A stretch of DNA of 64,000 nt from Porites lobata (GCA_942486035.1 CALNXK010000362.1:202001-266000); one strand, 5' to 3'; shown: positions 52,131 to 64,000, counted from the first letter of the stretch. Made by a program: numbers and translations. The notes: generated by a model not told the origin, from the letters alone.

Positions 52131-52322
52131 GTGGATGGTGTTTTCATATTGAATGATTTATTAAAAGTGCCAGGACTCAAAACAAAAGAAGCAAAATATA
52201 GACGGCGAGACAAATCAGCTGTGTTATTTTTGAATAATATTTTATCGCAGATTGACGGTCGCTTAACGAAGCCAACAGCGCCAGGTGGCTCACCAAGGGT
52301 CTCTCAGACGGTTATCAGCGGT
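52131..52322 (+). pseudogene. Possible CABLES-like N-terminal exon or remnant
   Basis: The open stretch contains RRRDKSAVLFLNNI followed by LSQIDGRL. Vertebrate CABLES1/2 proteins have RRRQAALSFLTNISLDGRP-type sequence near their N-terminus, so the RRR, A, FL-NI and DGR positions coincide. There is no in-frame ATG: the frame is open back to a TAA at 52065-52067 and ends at TGA 52323-52325. It might be an internal exon (AG at 52126-52128; candidate donor CAG/GTGGCT near 52284), a decayed first exon or chance. I found no later CABLES cyclin-like exons in the window. Confidence 0.3.
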
Positions 52323-52325
52323 TGA

Positions 52326-54455
52326 AGCAGAAAATGTCATGATTTGGACATCACTAGGAACTTGTCTTTCTCGTGGCTGTCAGACAACTCACGCCAACGT
52401 GGTTTGACACTAAAGAACTGTGGTACAACGGGTTGGATATTTTCAAAACACTGAAATATTCGTTCAGGCTCTGGTCATTTAGGACTCGACCGACTTACAC
52501 CAGCGTCAATTTGAAACAACTGAATAAGGTAACTTAATGTAACTATTGTACACGAGTTTTTAACGTGCGCGACAAAAGTAAAAAGAATCGTTCAAATTGG
52601 AATTGGTGGAAAAATATTCTAGTCTAGGTTCCCACATTTTTCCAGTCCATAGAGGACACAGAAAAGTTTTATTCCTGTCTGCTTGGAGGGATTGATGAAA
52701 TTGCCATTGTTGTTGCGTCGTACCGCCGGCCTTCGTACGGTTCATTCGTTCCGACTTTGGTCTTCGTGACCAGTTTAGTTTTATGCTCTCACTCAGAGCA
52801 CAAAATCAATAACTGAAACAGTGTTAAAAATGTCGCTATAATATGTCTTCTGAAAAACATTAAGTCAATATTTTCTTTAAATATTTTAAATTAATGACTC
52901 TAGTTTTGTACAAGTGCAGATTACTTTTACCTACTGGATATTTTAAACGTTTTGGCGACAATATTCATACCAAACAAGGTCAATTTTTTCTTCGCAAAGC
53001 AAATATATCCTAAGAAAATCGGTTGTCATGGATAACTCCTTACTTTTTTTTAGCAGTATATCGCTGAAGTTGTGTCGACTTTTGAGCAGATATTGCTTAG
53101 AAATTCGCCCTGCTGACGCGAATGGTTGTTACAAGCGTCTTCAATTTCCGAATTCTATTTTCAGAAAGAACTCACAAGACTCCTGCCAACACAGGAAACG
53201 AGCATCGCGGCATGCGTATTAAATTAAATTGAAAAAACTGTTTCATCCTTTTGTTATCTTTTAAACACCGAACAATACTACCGGCATCGGTGGGCTTGAG
53301 TCACTTAGAATATGAAACAAAAGAACTCGCGGAAGTGGTTTGAAATAAGACCGGATAAGGTAAACCCACGAAAGTAAAAGAGGGCGACTGTTGAGGTTTG
53401 TTACGTAGTGTCATAAAGAATTCCAAACCGAAAAAATAATTGCAGACGGTACACAGGTTCACGTACAGGAACGCAATTCGAGATACACTGGGCAAGAGGT
53501 TTATTACTTGCCCGGGTTAGGAGAATTTCAAATGTGATCATAATTGTAAGAGCGGTTTATTTCTCATTGCTTTTTCGTCCAATGGAAGGAGTCGAACTAA
53601 TGAGTATGTCTCTTGATTTGTCAACATACCGATACTACTTGTTTTAAAACTGCGTAAAAAACGTCTGAGAACTTCTTCGAGAAGTATTTCAACAAAGCAA
53701 GAGTTCTCGATCTCGTTTTGATCGAAATATCCGCGATTCCGTAACTTTATGAGCTTTTTTGCGGATTACATTTCGCTTTGTTGACCCAAGCCAGAAAAGT
53801 ACATCGTGCGCGTGTTATCGATAAACAGACGTGGAACTAAGCGACCGAAATCATCAGTTCTGGTGACTCTTCTGGAGTATTGGCGCTGAAATCGAAATTT
53901 CTTTTGGGCAGGTAAGATGGTGGAAACTTCTGCTTATGTTTTGGTACCTTGATTTAGCGACCTTACGTATCCGGAATGATATAAGTGGTTTTAGATTTTA
54001 GAAACATTCCTGAACTTATTGCCTCGGAAAACAATCCTATCGCTGCCATTTTAAGGTGGAAATTTTGACGCTGAATGTGTGATTTCTTGGAACATGAAGC
54101 CTTAGTCGGGGGGGGGGGAAAACAGCACGCGCTTCGTATTGTGTTTCGATCAACGACCAAACTTCAGCTAGTCTTCAGTTGGCCTTGCTGTAAATTTCAC
54201 CATCAAATTATTATAGAACTGCCTTGATATAATCTCAACGCTTGTTTATTGTGTCAATGGCGAGTTCACTATCCACAAACCTCGTTGGTTTGTTTTTGCG
54301 TAATTTGTAATTTGATTTCGGAGGACATTATCGCTTGATTGACCTTCGGGTGACACAGATATGATATAGCGCGTCTGACTTCGGTGACTGACTGAATGGT
54401 GTGTAATAGTATTAAATATCAATGAATTGTTGTCTCATTGTTTCGCAGAACTCTG
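52326..54455. other. Upstream region of the semaphorin gene
   Basis: No bounded repeat or coding exon was recognised. A TTTCGCAG acceptor-like site ends at 54447, nine bases before the semaphorin ATG, so a spliced non-coding 5' exon may lie here. No promoter motif stands out. Confidence 0.4.
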
Positions 54456-57400
54456 ATGGAAATGGCTGGCTGTCTAAAAGCTGTGCTTCTGGTTTTGCAC
54501 CTACTATTTTTAATCGTCTCCAGCGAAGAGTGGTATTCTTTAAACGTGCGATCGCATGCGAGTACACCGTATGAAGGTATGTCCGAAGTCATGCGTATTC
54601 AATATGGTTTAGGGCTTATGTACTTGTGTAATAACCGTATATTTTCTGTGGTTTCGTGTGTTTGTAAACGTGAGACTGCTACGCGTTCTGTGGAATGTTG
54701 TAGCTAGTTTATTTAATATTGATTTGTTTTTTCAAGAGGGTCAAACGAAGCGAAACAACTGAAGAGTGTTGTTTTGAGCAAGAACCCTCTTAGACTTTGT
54801 AATTCATAAATAAACCATCGCAGTTGGAGAGAATTACAACGATTACTGAACGCATGTTGCATGTTAAAGACTACATTGTGAATTTTGCAATTTGCAATTC
54901 CCTGAAAGCGAGCATATCCTGGGATTTTTAAAATGCTGCTCAGACTACAATACAATTGTTGGCTTAAGACAAGATGGCGTCTTTTAAAGAATTCATGTTT
55001 AGTTAAGTTTATAGGCTGTAGCAAGTATTTACGCACGCTGTAAAATCGTTAAGAACGTTATTTACTTCTCTGAAGTGACAATTGTCTCGATTGATGTTGT
55101 TATTTTGCCATAAAGATTTATCACATCGGAACGTATTACGTTCCGATTTCAAATAAACTTTAGCTTAACCTTATGCGAACAACGTCTGCAGAAAATAATT
55201 CACGAGTCCAAATTAAGCCCCTGATGCAAATTTGGTGTGTACCTTTTTAGTGGAAATTTTAAATCTTTTGTTTGGGAATTAGTGAAATATTCGCAAAACC
55301 GTTAAGGTGAGAAGTTTGCATGAGCTTATTAATAAAGAAACCTTCATGTAGCTTTTACAAATATCTGCGAGCCGTAGAGCAATAAAAATTTGGTTCCTTT
55401 CATCGTCATCATAAAGTAAACAGAAAAACAATTGTTGTGAAACCAACAAGCTTTGCAGGGGTTTGTTAATTTTATGCCACATGCCAAACCAGTGAACTTG
55501 CTTTTGCTTTTGTTATCTATCGCCAAAGTTGAGGTGGCTGCTTCCTAGTTTTTTAAACATCTCTGAATGAGCTTGACATAGCAGATTAGAAGCGAGATTC
55601 TGATTAGAATTATACAATTTTTCTATTGTGTTGCGTTTGGAGCAGTGGACACTGTCATTTAATAAAGGGGTGGAGTTTATTGTTGGCAATGAAATACGGG
55701 TAATAGAGGCATTGTTTGAGTGTGCCAAATTTCATTACTATAACAGCAAGAGATCTTTTTTTTTTACTCTCTATCGATAACCCTTAGAATACTTTACGTC
55801 AACCCAAAGTTCTTTTTATTTATTTTCAATTTTACTGTTTTATTTTTCCACAAATCCAAGAAGGATCAAATCTAGGCAAATCCCAGATGTGAGAGTCATG
55901 TGATTTTGAGAGACTCAGGGAAGGGTGGGTGACGTGGGGTAGTGGGTAGACACTTCTCAATTTGGCCTACATGGAGATGTGCTAGTGGCCAGGGTATATT
56001 ATCTTTTTATAAGAAAGAAAAGAGCACATATTATGTCCATTGCCCTCAAAATGGGGTCATCGGGGGCTAAAAAAAGTGTTGTTAAACAACTCACATAGCA
56101 GTTCTGACAGAAGCATATAACCATAATACTTTTTTGAATTTGGTCACATTTTTAAGCTTCAAAATGTCGTAAAAAGTCGAATTCATATTTCAATACAAGC
56201 TGGAGGGGACTTACATTCAAGGGGTGGGGGGATTATAACTGGATATATTTTTTGTTTAAATAGGTTCATGGACCTATAAATGGGAGATGGAGGATTATAT
56301 AATCAGAAGTTTATGATTAAGCTGGGAATGTGATATTTATGCAGTGACAGCAATTCACAACCCCTGAGAGTTCTTTCTTTACTCTAAACCTTGTCTTCTG
56401 ATGGCTAATTTGCCTTTTAGTAATATTTGTAGTTCCTTTTGTTTGTGTATAATTCACATTGCGCCTGAACAGAGACTCATATTTTTCATGGTCTGGGTGT
56501 CAGGATAATTATTGTAATGTTCATACCTGGAGGCTATGAATTCAAATTGGCTTTACTTTTAATGCTCTGATTAGAATAATTTGTTACTTGACCATTTTGC
56601 AGTGCGGAAAGACACAATTTTTAGCTACTACATTGCAGTACCCCAACTGTACTGTGATGTAGCAAGTAAAATAAATGAAAATCACTTACTGGTTTGCCTC
56701 CATGTTGAAATTTTGTGGTGTAGAGAATGAAAGCACAATTGACCATACAGACTACATGAATTTTTTTGTTTTAACTTAACATATTTGTACAAATTTGTTA
56801 TATTTTCAATTGTTATTTTATTTTGCATTCTTTTTGTTCATGGTATATACTTCATGTTATTTTAATTTTCATATTTCCCTGATATTGATTCCTGCGTGAT
56901 TATAGTGCAGGTATTTTTCTATGGCAGAAAAGTTATTCAGTCCCTCTATTGTCTTTTTTAACCTCTACTGCACTTCCTGCCCTTTTCTTTACAAAGAACA
57001 GAAAAAAATTGACAATGAACCACTTAAACTGCATTATCTCTGATCATGAAGATGACAATTCAAGTGTCGAGTGTCTTTCCAAGTGGCTGGCCACATGCAG
57101 CAATTTACATTGTCTTGAGTTCTCTTTAAGAAAGGCAATTTAATTTTTCTCCATCACTACTTTTCTTCCAGTGCTACACTGTTCTAAATTAAATATGCCA
57201 TCTCCATAAATATTATGCCTCGGCCTCCTTCTCCTTGACCAAAGTAAGCCCCCCTGGGAGATTAACAGGATTTATACTAGTGTATTGGGTGTTAACTTGC
57301 TATATCATCATACATTTCGGTGTATTGGCATGGAGTTACACGTTTGTTGCCCTGTTTGGTATGTATCACACTGCTGAAAGACACAAGTTGTTAATGCTTA

Positions 57401-60400
57401 AAAGTTCAAAATTAGAAAAATAGTGTTAGAGAGAAACAAAGGTCATTGTACAACTGTACGCTGTTGTATGTATGTACCTAAAAGCTCATGTTTTCCAGAT
57501 GTGCATGTCCAGTGTGTGTAACCTGATAAACATAGTTATGTGATACTGCTGAAATATGAGCTATTGTGGTTTTAAAATCTACATGTATTTATAATCAATG
57601 ATTTTACAGAGACATGTTTCATGTACATGTACATGTATTTTGTTGACACATTTTGTTCACTGCGTGAATTTTTACTATATTTGGGCTGTAATGTGCAATG
57701 TCCACATCCGATGCTTGTGTCTCTCAAACAGCTTTGTTTCTTTTGTAGATAAATTTGGTAGTTGAAATAGGCTGAGTTAGGCAGCAAAATGTGTGGAACA
57801 GTTTATGTAGCTATTCTCACGAAATTTTTCTAAGTGTGAGAGTGATGTTGACTCTGCTCCATGCCCAAGTAACCGCAACTGCTAAGCTGCAAAGCCATTC
57901 TTGTTGTCTATATTGCTAGTTAGAAAAAGGGATCTTGCAGAAATTCTAGAAAATTTTCTGACTGCCGGGCATTAAGTTATTTAATAGGCAAAGCGTTACA
58001 TGTGTGCTCAGTGCATTGATCGTTATAATGAACCAACCTGTAAGTTGATTCTACTGATCTGTAATTACATATGTAACTACAGGAATTCACAGATCATAGT
58101 CATTAAGTAGATATAGAGACCAGGACACATACTCCCAAGGATTAGTTTTTTTTATAGTTGATTTTCTAAGTTAAAAGGTCAAGGTGCCTATATATTTATT
58201 ACAGATAGAAAGGAGTTGTTAAATTGCTATTTCCACGTTACAAAATAATCCTTTGCATACATGTATATGTTGTAGTTAATTTTTTATCTCAGGTAATTTT
58301 TCTTTTCATTTGTTTTAACTTCATTAGCTTACACTATTGCATTACCATACCCAAAAACAAAAGAAAAACCAAAATTACCTGAGGTAAACATTTCTCCAAT
58401 AATTAGTGTCAGCTAAAAAACTGGATTCTGTTATAAACAAACTAACAAATGAACGAACAGGAAAACCCTGAAGCTAACTTTTTTTTCTTGCATGCCAATA
58501 TCAGAATGAAAGACAAAGTGAAACACCCCTGTCTGCACTGATTAATTATGCTGTTGATTTAGGTTGACCGAGGTCACATTATGTGCATGAGGTAATATGC
58601 AACCGGAGATAGCTATCTTTTAAAAAATGTATGGGCCAAACTAAGATGTTATACTGTATATGATGCTTAATTAAGCTTACTTTGGTATCTCCAGTTACCT
58701 TGCAAGTGTGCTGTATAAATATGAACAGTCATATTTGTATGGGAGGAGATAACCTAGTGTGCATTTGGCCCTTATCTTCTTGCAACCCTACCCTAATAAG
58801 GACACTAAAAGTCTTGGACAACAACCTTTATTTATTTAGAATCACATCAGGATCCTGCTGTGTTAGAGTTAGACCAATAATTATTGTGCGGACTGAAAAA
58901 GCCTAGGAAAAAGCCACTGTAGATCGAATTTACATTGCTGTTTTTTAGGGTCATTAATTATTTTTCCTTCCTGTTGGTGATCAGATTAATGAAGAATTTT
59001 TAAATATTTGACTTTTCTCACATTATGGGATTTTAATCCTCTGAAGAGTGATAGCTAAGTGGATTGTCTGAAATATCAGGAAAAACTTTCAAGTCAGGCT
59101 TGCTTGTTTCATTTCTTACTGCTCTCATTAATTTAAGTGCCATAACAGTGGAATTTTGATATATAATGAACCTCTGTTTGATCAAGTCCTTAGCATAATG
59201 AACAATACCTCATTACAGTGAATGGATTTTGCCAGGAGCCCATGGGCTCCTGATTTTGCCTGTCCCTGACCCTTCATTATATTATTAAGGTTCCACTGGA
59301 ACAAGGTGTCAGAGTGTTAAAATACTTTCCAAAAAAAACCGACCCATTACTTTTAACCCAGTAGTTTTTATACTGGTCAACAAATTAAAGAAAAAAAAAA
59401 CAAATATTGGAAAATAAACATACATTGTAACAAAATGGCCAGAGGCAAGCCAATGGCCTATTTGCAAGGATGATTGGGCACATATAAGTAGTTGAACTTT
59501 GGGAGTACTGAGAACATTCAAGCATAGTCCAGCACCTAGAGCGGAGCTTGAACTTGCGGCCCAGATTGCAAGTCCAGGACTGTGTTGTTCATAGGCTGGA
59601 TAGCGCTATCCACCAGGCCCCAGTTCAGTGTTCAAAAGTGCTATTCACTGGATAAATAACCATTCAGTGGATAACACAATTAGATCCATTGGATAGTGAT
59701 TTATCCGGTGGATAGCGCTTTCCTACTTTTTAACAACCATAGGCAGGTAAACTTTCCATCTGGCAGATAAGTAGTAGGGAAACCAAATTTTGAACAAGGA
59801 GAGCCTGGGCTCAAACTGTGCTGCCATGCTGCCTCTGGAAAGAGTTGATTGATAGCCTGTTCACCCTTTAAATCCTAACATACATCAAAGTTAAAATTCT
59901 CTTATTTTGTTGTCCGTCATATAATAATACCTGCATTTCCTATAGAGGTACAGTGTAGTGGGGAGAATTTGTTGAAGTATCAGTTATAGATGTACATGTA
60001 AGATTCATCTTGTGTGATCATGTCCTTTATTCTTGTCATAATAATCTGTTTTTATTAGAAAGTATTAGTGTCAAGAGGTGAAATTTGATGCTTAAAGGGT
60101 TTAGAGAAATTCCATTATTTATCTTTTCAGTTATCACATGTTTTATTTTAGTTAATAGTCAGCAATGACAAGTCATGCAACCAATAAAAAATCCCCATGT
60201 TGGACAAACTTACTTGAAAATATTTATTACATTCTGTCTAGAAGAGCAAGGAACCGCATGGAATTGTAGGACTTAATTAGGGACTATTTAGCTTTATGTT
60301 TATAAAGCTCAAAAGTTAGAATGCTCAAAGTTCGGTTCGATTATTAATTTAATTTTTATTATTTGTGATTATATTGCAATGATACACTTACTTTTCAGAT

Positions 60401-62590
60401 CCAAGCCTTTCTTTCTAGTAAGAAAAAGTTATGTACAGCAATACACTGTATATACAGTATGCAAGATCAACACAATGTGGCTTTGTTGTCTAATGTAGCC
60501 TTATCCAGCTATTGACCTTCAAACCCTACTGTGACTGTGGTGGTAAAGCGAAACAGAATCCTTGATGTTTGAAATGTTAACCTTGGCAATTGTTTGAATT
60601 TTTTTCAAGAGACATTTTTTTTTGTTTTCAATTTGGAATTCTAAAGTTAAACTTAAGTCATGCATGCACGGTGAACAGTTGACAAAAATATACGATCCAG
60701 AAGAAGAAATGTATAGGGACTGTCAAAAGTTGAAATAAAAGCTGTTGTTGTGCCAGTACGTAAAAGAAACAAAACAATATTATTTTGTAGTGATTAATTC
60801 ACTTCGAGGCATTGATGCTGTAAGAATGCATCATATATATAACTGTTATTTCAATAGCAGCATTTTTTAAATTATTTTTTTACAGTGTTGAAGCACCATT
60901 TGAAAACTTTTGATACAAAAGGAATCAAGACTGGTTATTACTCATTACTGTCAGTAGACCAGCAGAATAACCACCTTCTGGTGGGGGCAAAGTAAGTAAA
61001 GTTATTAATAAAAATGTATACAGTCAACTCTCTCTTAACGGACACCTCTATAACACGGACACCTCTATAAAACGGACACCTAGAGTTGGTCCCTGCTTTT
61101 CTTTACTCCCCTTATTTGACTCTCTATAAGACGGACTTCTCTCTAAGACGGACACATAGCACTGGTCCCAAAGGTGTCCGTCTTAGAGAGAGTTAACTGT
61201 ACGAGGTCAGCTCTAAGGGGGACACCATTGGAACTATAAGTGTCTCCCTTAGGAAGGACTGTCTGCCTTATAGAGAGTCAAAGGGTAATATCAGAGAACT
61301 GTACAGAGTCTGCAGAGTCTAATTCAAGATTTCCTTTGTACCTGTTGGGAGTTGTCCTCCCTTTACAGCTGTAGAGAGTGACAAAAAAAATAATCACAAC
61401 TGGCATTATAGTGCGAATAAAGATTTCTATTGTAGAGTAGCCTGTGAATGAGGGATTGAAAGAAGAGGTAACTCGTAAGAAGAAGGAAAAAGGAGAAGCG
61501 AGAGTGGGGGTGGGGCGGGGGTTGGGGGGTGGGTTACTCCTCATATAGGCTATACAGACCGTGCTGTTCAAACAGGCTAGGGTGTCCTTTTTCCTCTCTG
61601 ACTTTGGATCATGGTATAATTTTAAAGGATCACCCTCATAGGGGTGGAGGGAGGGAAGGGCTAAGTAATATGCATATCCAGTTTTATTTTTTTAAATTTT
61701 CCTCCACATCAAAGAAAAATACGCTTTGAAAGTTGCTGGGTTTTCCGGAAGTGGAAAGAGAAATAACATTTCTGTTTCTAAGGAAAATGACTGCTCTGTA
61801 ACCCATGATGATATTATTATGATGACTAAAACATTTTGTGATCGTGAAATCATTCCAGTGGAGCCCTGAGGTTGAGTCTCAGGGTTGATCTCATCAGACT
61901 TGAAGGAGCCAGTTTCTTACATGTAAGAAAAGAAATTAAACCATCACAAGCCCTTTTCTGCTTTTCTGAAATGAGGGAAAGAACAGATCATTGTCAAGCC
62001 ATGCAATATGATACATGTACTTCCAGAAAATTCCATGTGGAGTGACAGGTTTATCAGCTGTGTTGTTGTACTTGCAGGAATGTTGCCATTCTTTTGGATC
62101 TGGAAGACATCGATAGTTATGTGGTAAGTTTGTACACTGCTGAAGTTATTGAAGTTGTACCATTTCTTATGCTGTTCCAAAATAATATTATTACTCCCTT
62201 TAAGAGATGGTATAAGGGAGTTTTGTAAGTAATGGGAATTTTTGTGTTGGTTTTTTGGAGTGAAGAGATTGTTAACTTAGTGCCCCTATTTACTGTAAAG
62301 GTTTGTGGGAATTTTTAGTGTAACTTTTGCTACACCTTGTCATGGTAAGACAACTGTCTGACAGAAACATTTTGGTTTTCACTTCTGTGCCACATCCTGG
62401 GTTGATTGCATTGTTTTTCTTAACAGGTCTGTAAATGAGGTATTATGTAGTTTGCATCTCACCCCACCCACCCCACCCCTGCATGCATGTGACAGTGTTC
62501 TTTATACTGATGAACATGTACTGTTTTGTTTTCTTTCAGCTGTGGAATGTAACAACACCATCAAGTAGTAGTACCTGTGACAAAGAAAAG
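54456..62590 (+). CDS. Semaphorin, N-terminal part (continues past the window)
   Basis: Exons: 54456-54576, 60886-60991, 62078-62123, 62540-62590; phases agree and give 108 codons. Residues 1-23 (MEMAGCLKAVLLVLHLLFLIVSS) form a hydrophobic signal peptide; an in-frame TGA at 54423-54425 precedes it, and Met3 is an alternative start. The sema domain begins around residue 57 with YYSLLSVDQQNNHLLVGAK, then NVAILLDLEDIDSYV, LWNVTTPSSSSTCDKEK. This tracks the canonical semaphorin start: LLVGA strand, L-DI, tryptophan, then C--KGK with the first conserved cysteine (Cys104). NVT (94-96) is an N-glycosylation site. Plexin and Met sema domains fit less well because they lack the W...C--K pattern. Semaphorins are extracellular guidance ligands for plexins. 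Subclass cannot be set because the remaining sema, PSI and C-terminal parts are outside. Introns are large (6.3 kb first) and repeat-filled. Confidence 0.85.
54577..58288 (+). other. Semaphorin intron 1, left part, nothing recognised
   Basis: AT-rich sequence without phase-compatible exons. ACATGTACATGT words recur near 57620. A small open frame at 56949-57143 lacks splice context and similarity. Confidence 0.45.
58289..58384. repeat. Foldback repeat containing an exon-like segment
   Basis: CTCAGGTAATTTTTCTTTT at the left pairs with AAAAGAAAAACCAAAATTACCTGAG at the right. Between and within the arms, 58328-58383 is bounded by TTCATTAG and GAG/GTAAAC and reads open in phase with the first semaphorin exon (YTIALPYPKTKEKPKLPE). 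Adding it puts the next exon out of frame. Confidence 0.7.
59146..59298. mobile_element. pogo-like MITE (CAGTGGAATTTTGATAT...)
   Basis: Ends CAGTGGAATTTTGATATATA and TATATTATTAAGGTTCCACTG are imperfect inverted repeats. The interior includes ATAATGAACCTCT- and TAATGAACAATACCTC-type phrases and a GGAGCCCATGGGCTCC palindrome near 59238. Confidence 0.72.
59587..59740. repeat. MITE family C (GGATAGCGCTATCC)
   Basis: CTGGATAGCGCTATCCACC near the left and GGTGGATAGCGCTTTCC near the right enclose several CACTGGATAAAT/ATCCAGTGGATA words in both orientations. A shorter relative lies at 62945-63012. Confidence 0.72.
61021..61199. mobile_element. pogo-like MITE (CAGTCAACTCTCTCTTAACG...)
   Basis: TA on both sides (61019-61020, 61200-61201). 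Ends CAGTCAACTCTCTCTTAACG and CGTCTTAGAGAGAGTTAACTG. ACGGACACCTCTATAA-type phrases recur at least five times. A diverged fragment sits at about 24183-24235, and a degraded relative follows at 61205-61290. It lies 30 bp after semaphorin exon 2. Confidence 0.85.
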
Positions 62591-62634
62591 GTACCATTTC
62601 TTATCAGTCAGCGCATCAACAGATCAGTTGCACA

Positions 62635-62845
62635 TTAACCCTTTAAGTCCCAATGGTGACCAACATCAATTTTCTCCTAACTATATCCATAGATTGTCCA
62701 GAGATTAGGTTATAAGAATTAATAAATTGATCACCTAAGAGAAAATCTTTGATCTTTTATCAAATTCTCTTAACACATTCTTTAGGAAATGTATAAAAAT
62801 CAGTTTGGAGAATTTTTATGTGGATATTAGGGCGTAAAGGGTTAA
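62635..62845 (-). repeat. MITE family A, copy 4 (inverted)
   Basis: TTAACCCTTTAAGTCCCAAT at the left and GGGCGTAAAGGGTTAA at the right. The body reads GGTGACCAACATCAATTTTC to AGAATTTTTATGTGGATATT, the reverse complement of the copy at 8065-8277. Confidence 0.85.
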
Positions 62846-62944
62846 CAGCATTGCTAATGAGACAATTTTGGATCTTGTGGCCCAGTTGTCTCAGGTTGTG
62901 TTGTTTGATAGTCATGAAACTTTGCTCCCTTGTTCTTCTTCTTC

Positions 62945-63012
62945 AGGACTGGGTTGTTCAAACACTGGATAGTATAGTGCTATCCACTGAATAAATCACT
63001 ATCCAGTGGATT
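62945..63012. repeat. MITE family C fragment
   Basis: CTGGATAGTATAGTGCTATCC followed by ACTGAATAAATCACTATCCAG matches the central part of 59587-59740. Confidence 0.6.
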
Positions 63013-63019
63013 ATAAGTA

Positions 63020-64000
63020 CAGTAGAGTCCCATTAATACAGTCACCTCAAAAGGTTGAGTTTGATCGTCCGGGTGAACGTAGTCCTGAATAGGACTGTTG
63101 TTGTTGACAGTGACTGACGTTTCGACAACCTGTGCGGTAGTCATCTTCAGAGTCAAAGTGAGTTGTATCACGTCAGTTGATGGTATTATACTCTGGTTAT
63201 TGATCTGATTGGTCAATTATGTTGCGATGTTATTGGTCGTCTTTCAGTTAAGCCGTGATGTTATTGGCTATGAAGACTCGTAATCGGTGATTGGTGTGTT
63301 TCGATCCGTCTATTGTCACAGTTAAACAGTTGTCTATTGTTAGTCAAATTGTCAGTTCTCCAGTTGGTCTTTCGTAGTTAGTTTTGCTTGATCTCGTCAA
63401 TAAGTCATTTGTACGGTGCTGGTAACTGTTGGCTACGATTCAGTGGCGTTTACAGTCACCATTGGGTAAAAAAATTGGCTGTATTAATGGGTGGCTGTAT
63501 TATTGGGGCAGGCTCAAATTTCATGACTTGAGGGCTGTAATGGCATACACTGCACATCACATTCACATTTCTTGAACAACTTACTGTTCTCTTTAATAAT
63601 CAACCGGAATGTAGATGTTGCATACAGTAATTGGAAAAACTACGTAAAATCTTCTTTCAGTACCGGTATATATAAAACACTTTTAAAATTCACCTATAAA
63701 ATCCCGACAAGTGCCCTTTATGACGAGTACTGTAGTCTAAAAACAGTACAAGAACAGGCTCAGCGTACTAGGTAAAAAAAACTGACATGTCACAGGGATT
63801 TTAATTTTCTGAATTTCGAACGAGTGGCCATATAAATGGAGTGAAATTATAAGAGATTCTACTGTTTGGGATTTTAAAATGTGGCTGTTGGCTGTATTAC
63901 CTTGTGACCGTATGAATGGGTGGTTTTTTATAAGGAAATGTATGGCTGTTTTGCTAGGTGAAAAAAAGTAGGCATAATAACAAGGTGACCATATTACCGA
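63020..64000. mobile_element. pogo-like element with nested repeat, cut by the window edge
   Basis: It begins CAGTAGAGTCCCATTAATAC after TA (63018-63019). GGTGGCTGTATTAATGGG, TGGCTGTATTATTGGGG, CCGTATGAATGGGTGG and CAAGGTGACCATATTACCG are iterated phrases in the right half. From about 63045 to 63455 another sequence intervenes (CTGACGTTTCGACAACCTG, TCATCTTCAGAGTCAAAG, then the triplicated GTGATGTTATTGG-type phrase). The far terminus is outside the window. Confidence 0.65.

Noticed and set aside
58328..58383. Constitutive semaphorin exon encoding YTIALPYPKTKEKPKLPE
   Set aside because: It lies in a foldback repeat and shifts exon 2 out of frame to an immediate stop, while exon 1 joins 60886 in phase. 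It is kept only as a possible poison exon.

Overview
The window looks like nuclear DNA from a cnidarian, most likely a stony coral or close hexacorallian. This is an inference from AT-rich, intron-rich, plus-strand genes with animal domain architecture and a very dense population of short terminal-inverted-repeat (TIR) transposons and tRNA-derived SINEs. No prokaryotic, organellar or viral gene set is visible.

Layout. Positions 1-2.9 kb hold a dead LINE (CR1/L2-type reverse transcriptase fragments) whose 3' region carries a foldback insertion. From 4791 to 35895 a single plus-strand gene of 26 coding exons encodes a RhoGAP of the ARHGAP21/ARHGAP23 family. Chaining the exons by splice sites and phase gives a continuous 1939-codon frame with the order PDZ, long Ser-rich linker, PH, RhoGAP, long disordered tail. 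Its introns are full of MITEs, often inserted into one another with readable target-site duplications. From 35.9 to 54.4 kb I support no complete gene; the stretch holds nested MITEs, two oppositely oriented arrays of a degenerate ~110-bp repeat, and one short open stretch resembling the N-terminal motif of CABLES proteins. From 54456 to the right edge a second plus-strand gene begins: a signal peptide followed by the first part of a semaphorin domain over four exons, continuing beyond the window.

The ARHGAP21/23 product would act inside the cell, at membranes and the actin cytoskeleton, by switching off Rho-family GTPases. The semaphorin would be a secreted or membrane guidance ligand. Both touch cytoskeletal and cell-shape control, but the sequence gives no sign of co-regulation and they are about 18.5 kb apart.

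I found no new multi-gene system. The unusual content is the transposon archaeology (elements inside elements with intact duplications, and a set of pogo-like MITEs built from iterated short phrases), a possible poison exon generated by a foldback repeat in the semaphorin gene, a duplicated RRVSY-type motif in the RhoGAP linker, and the CABLES-like stretch.
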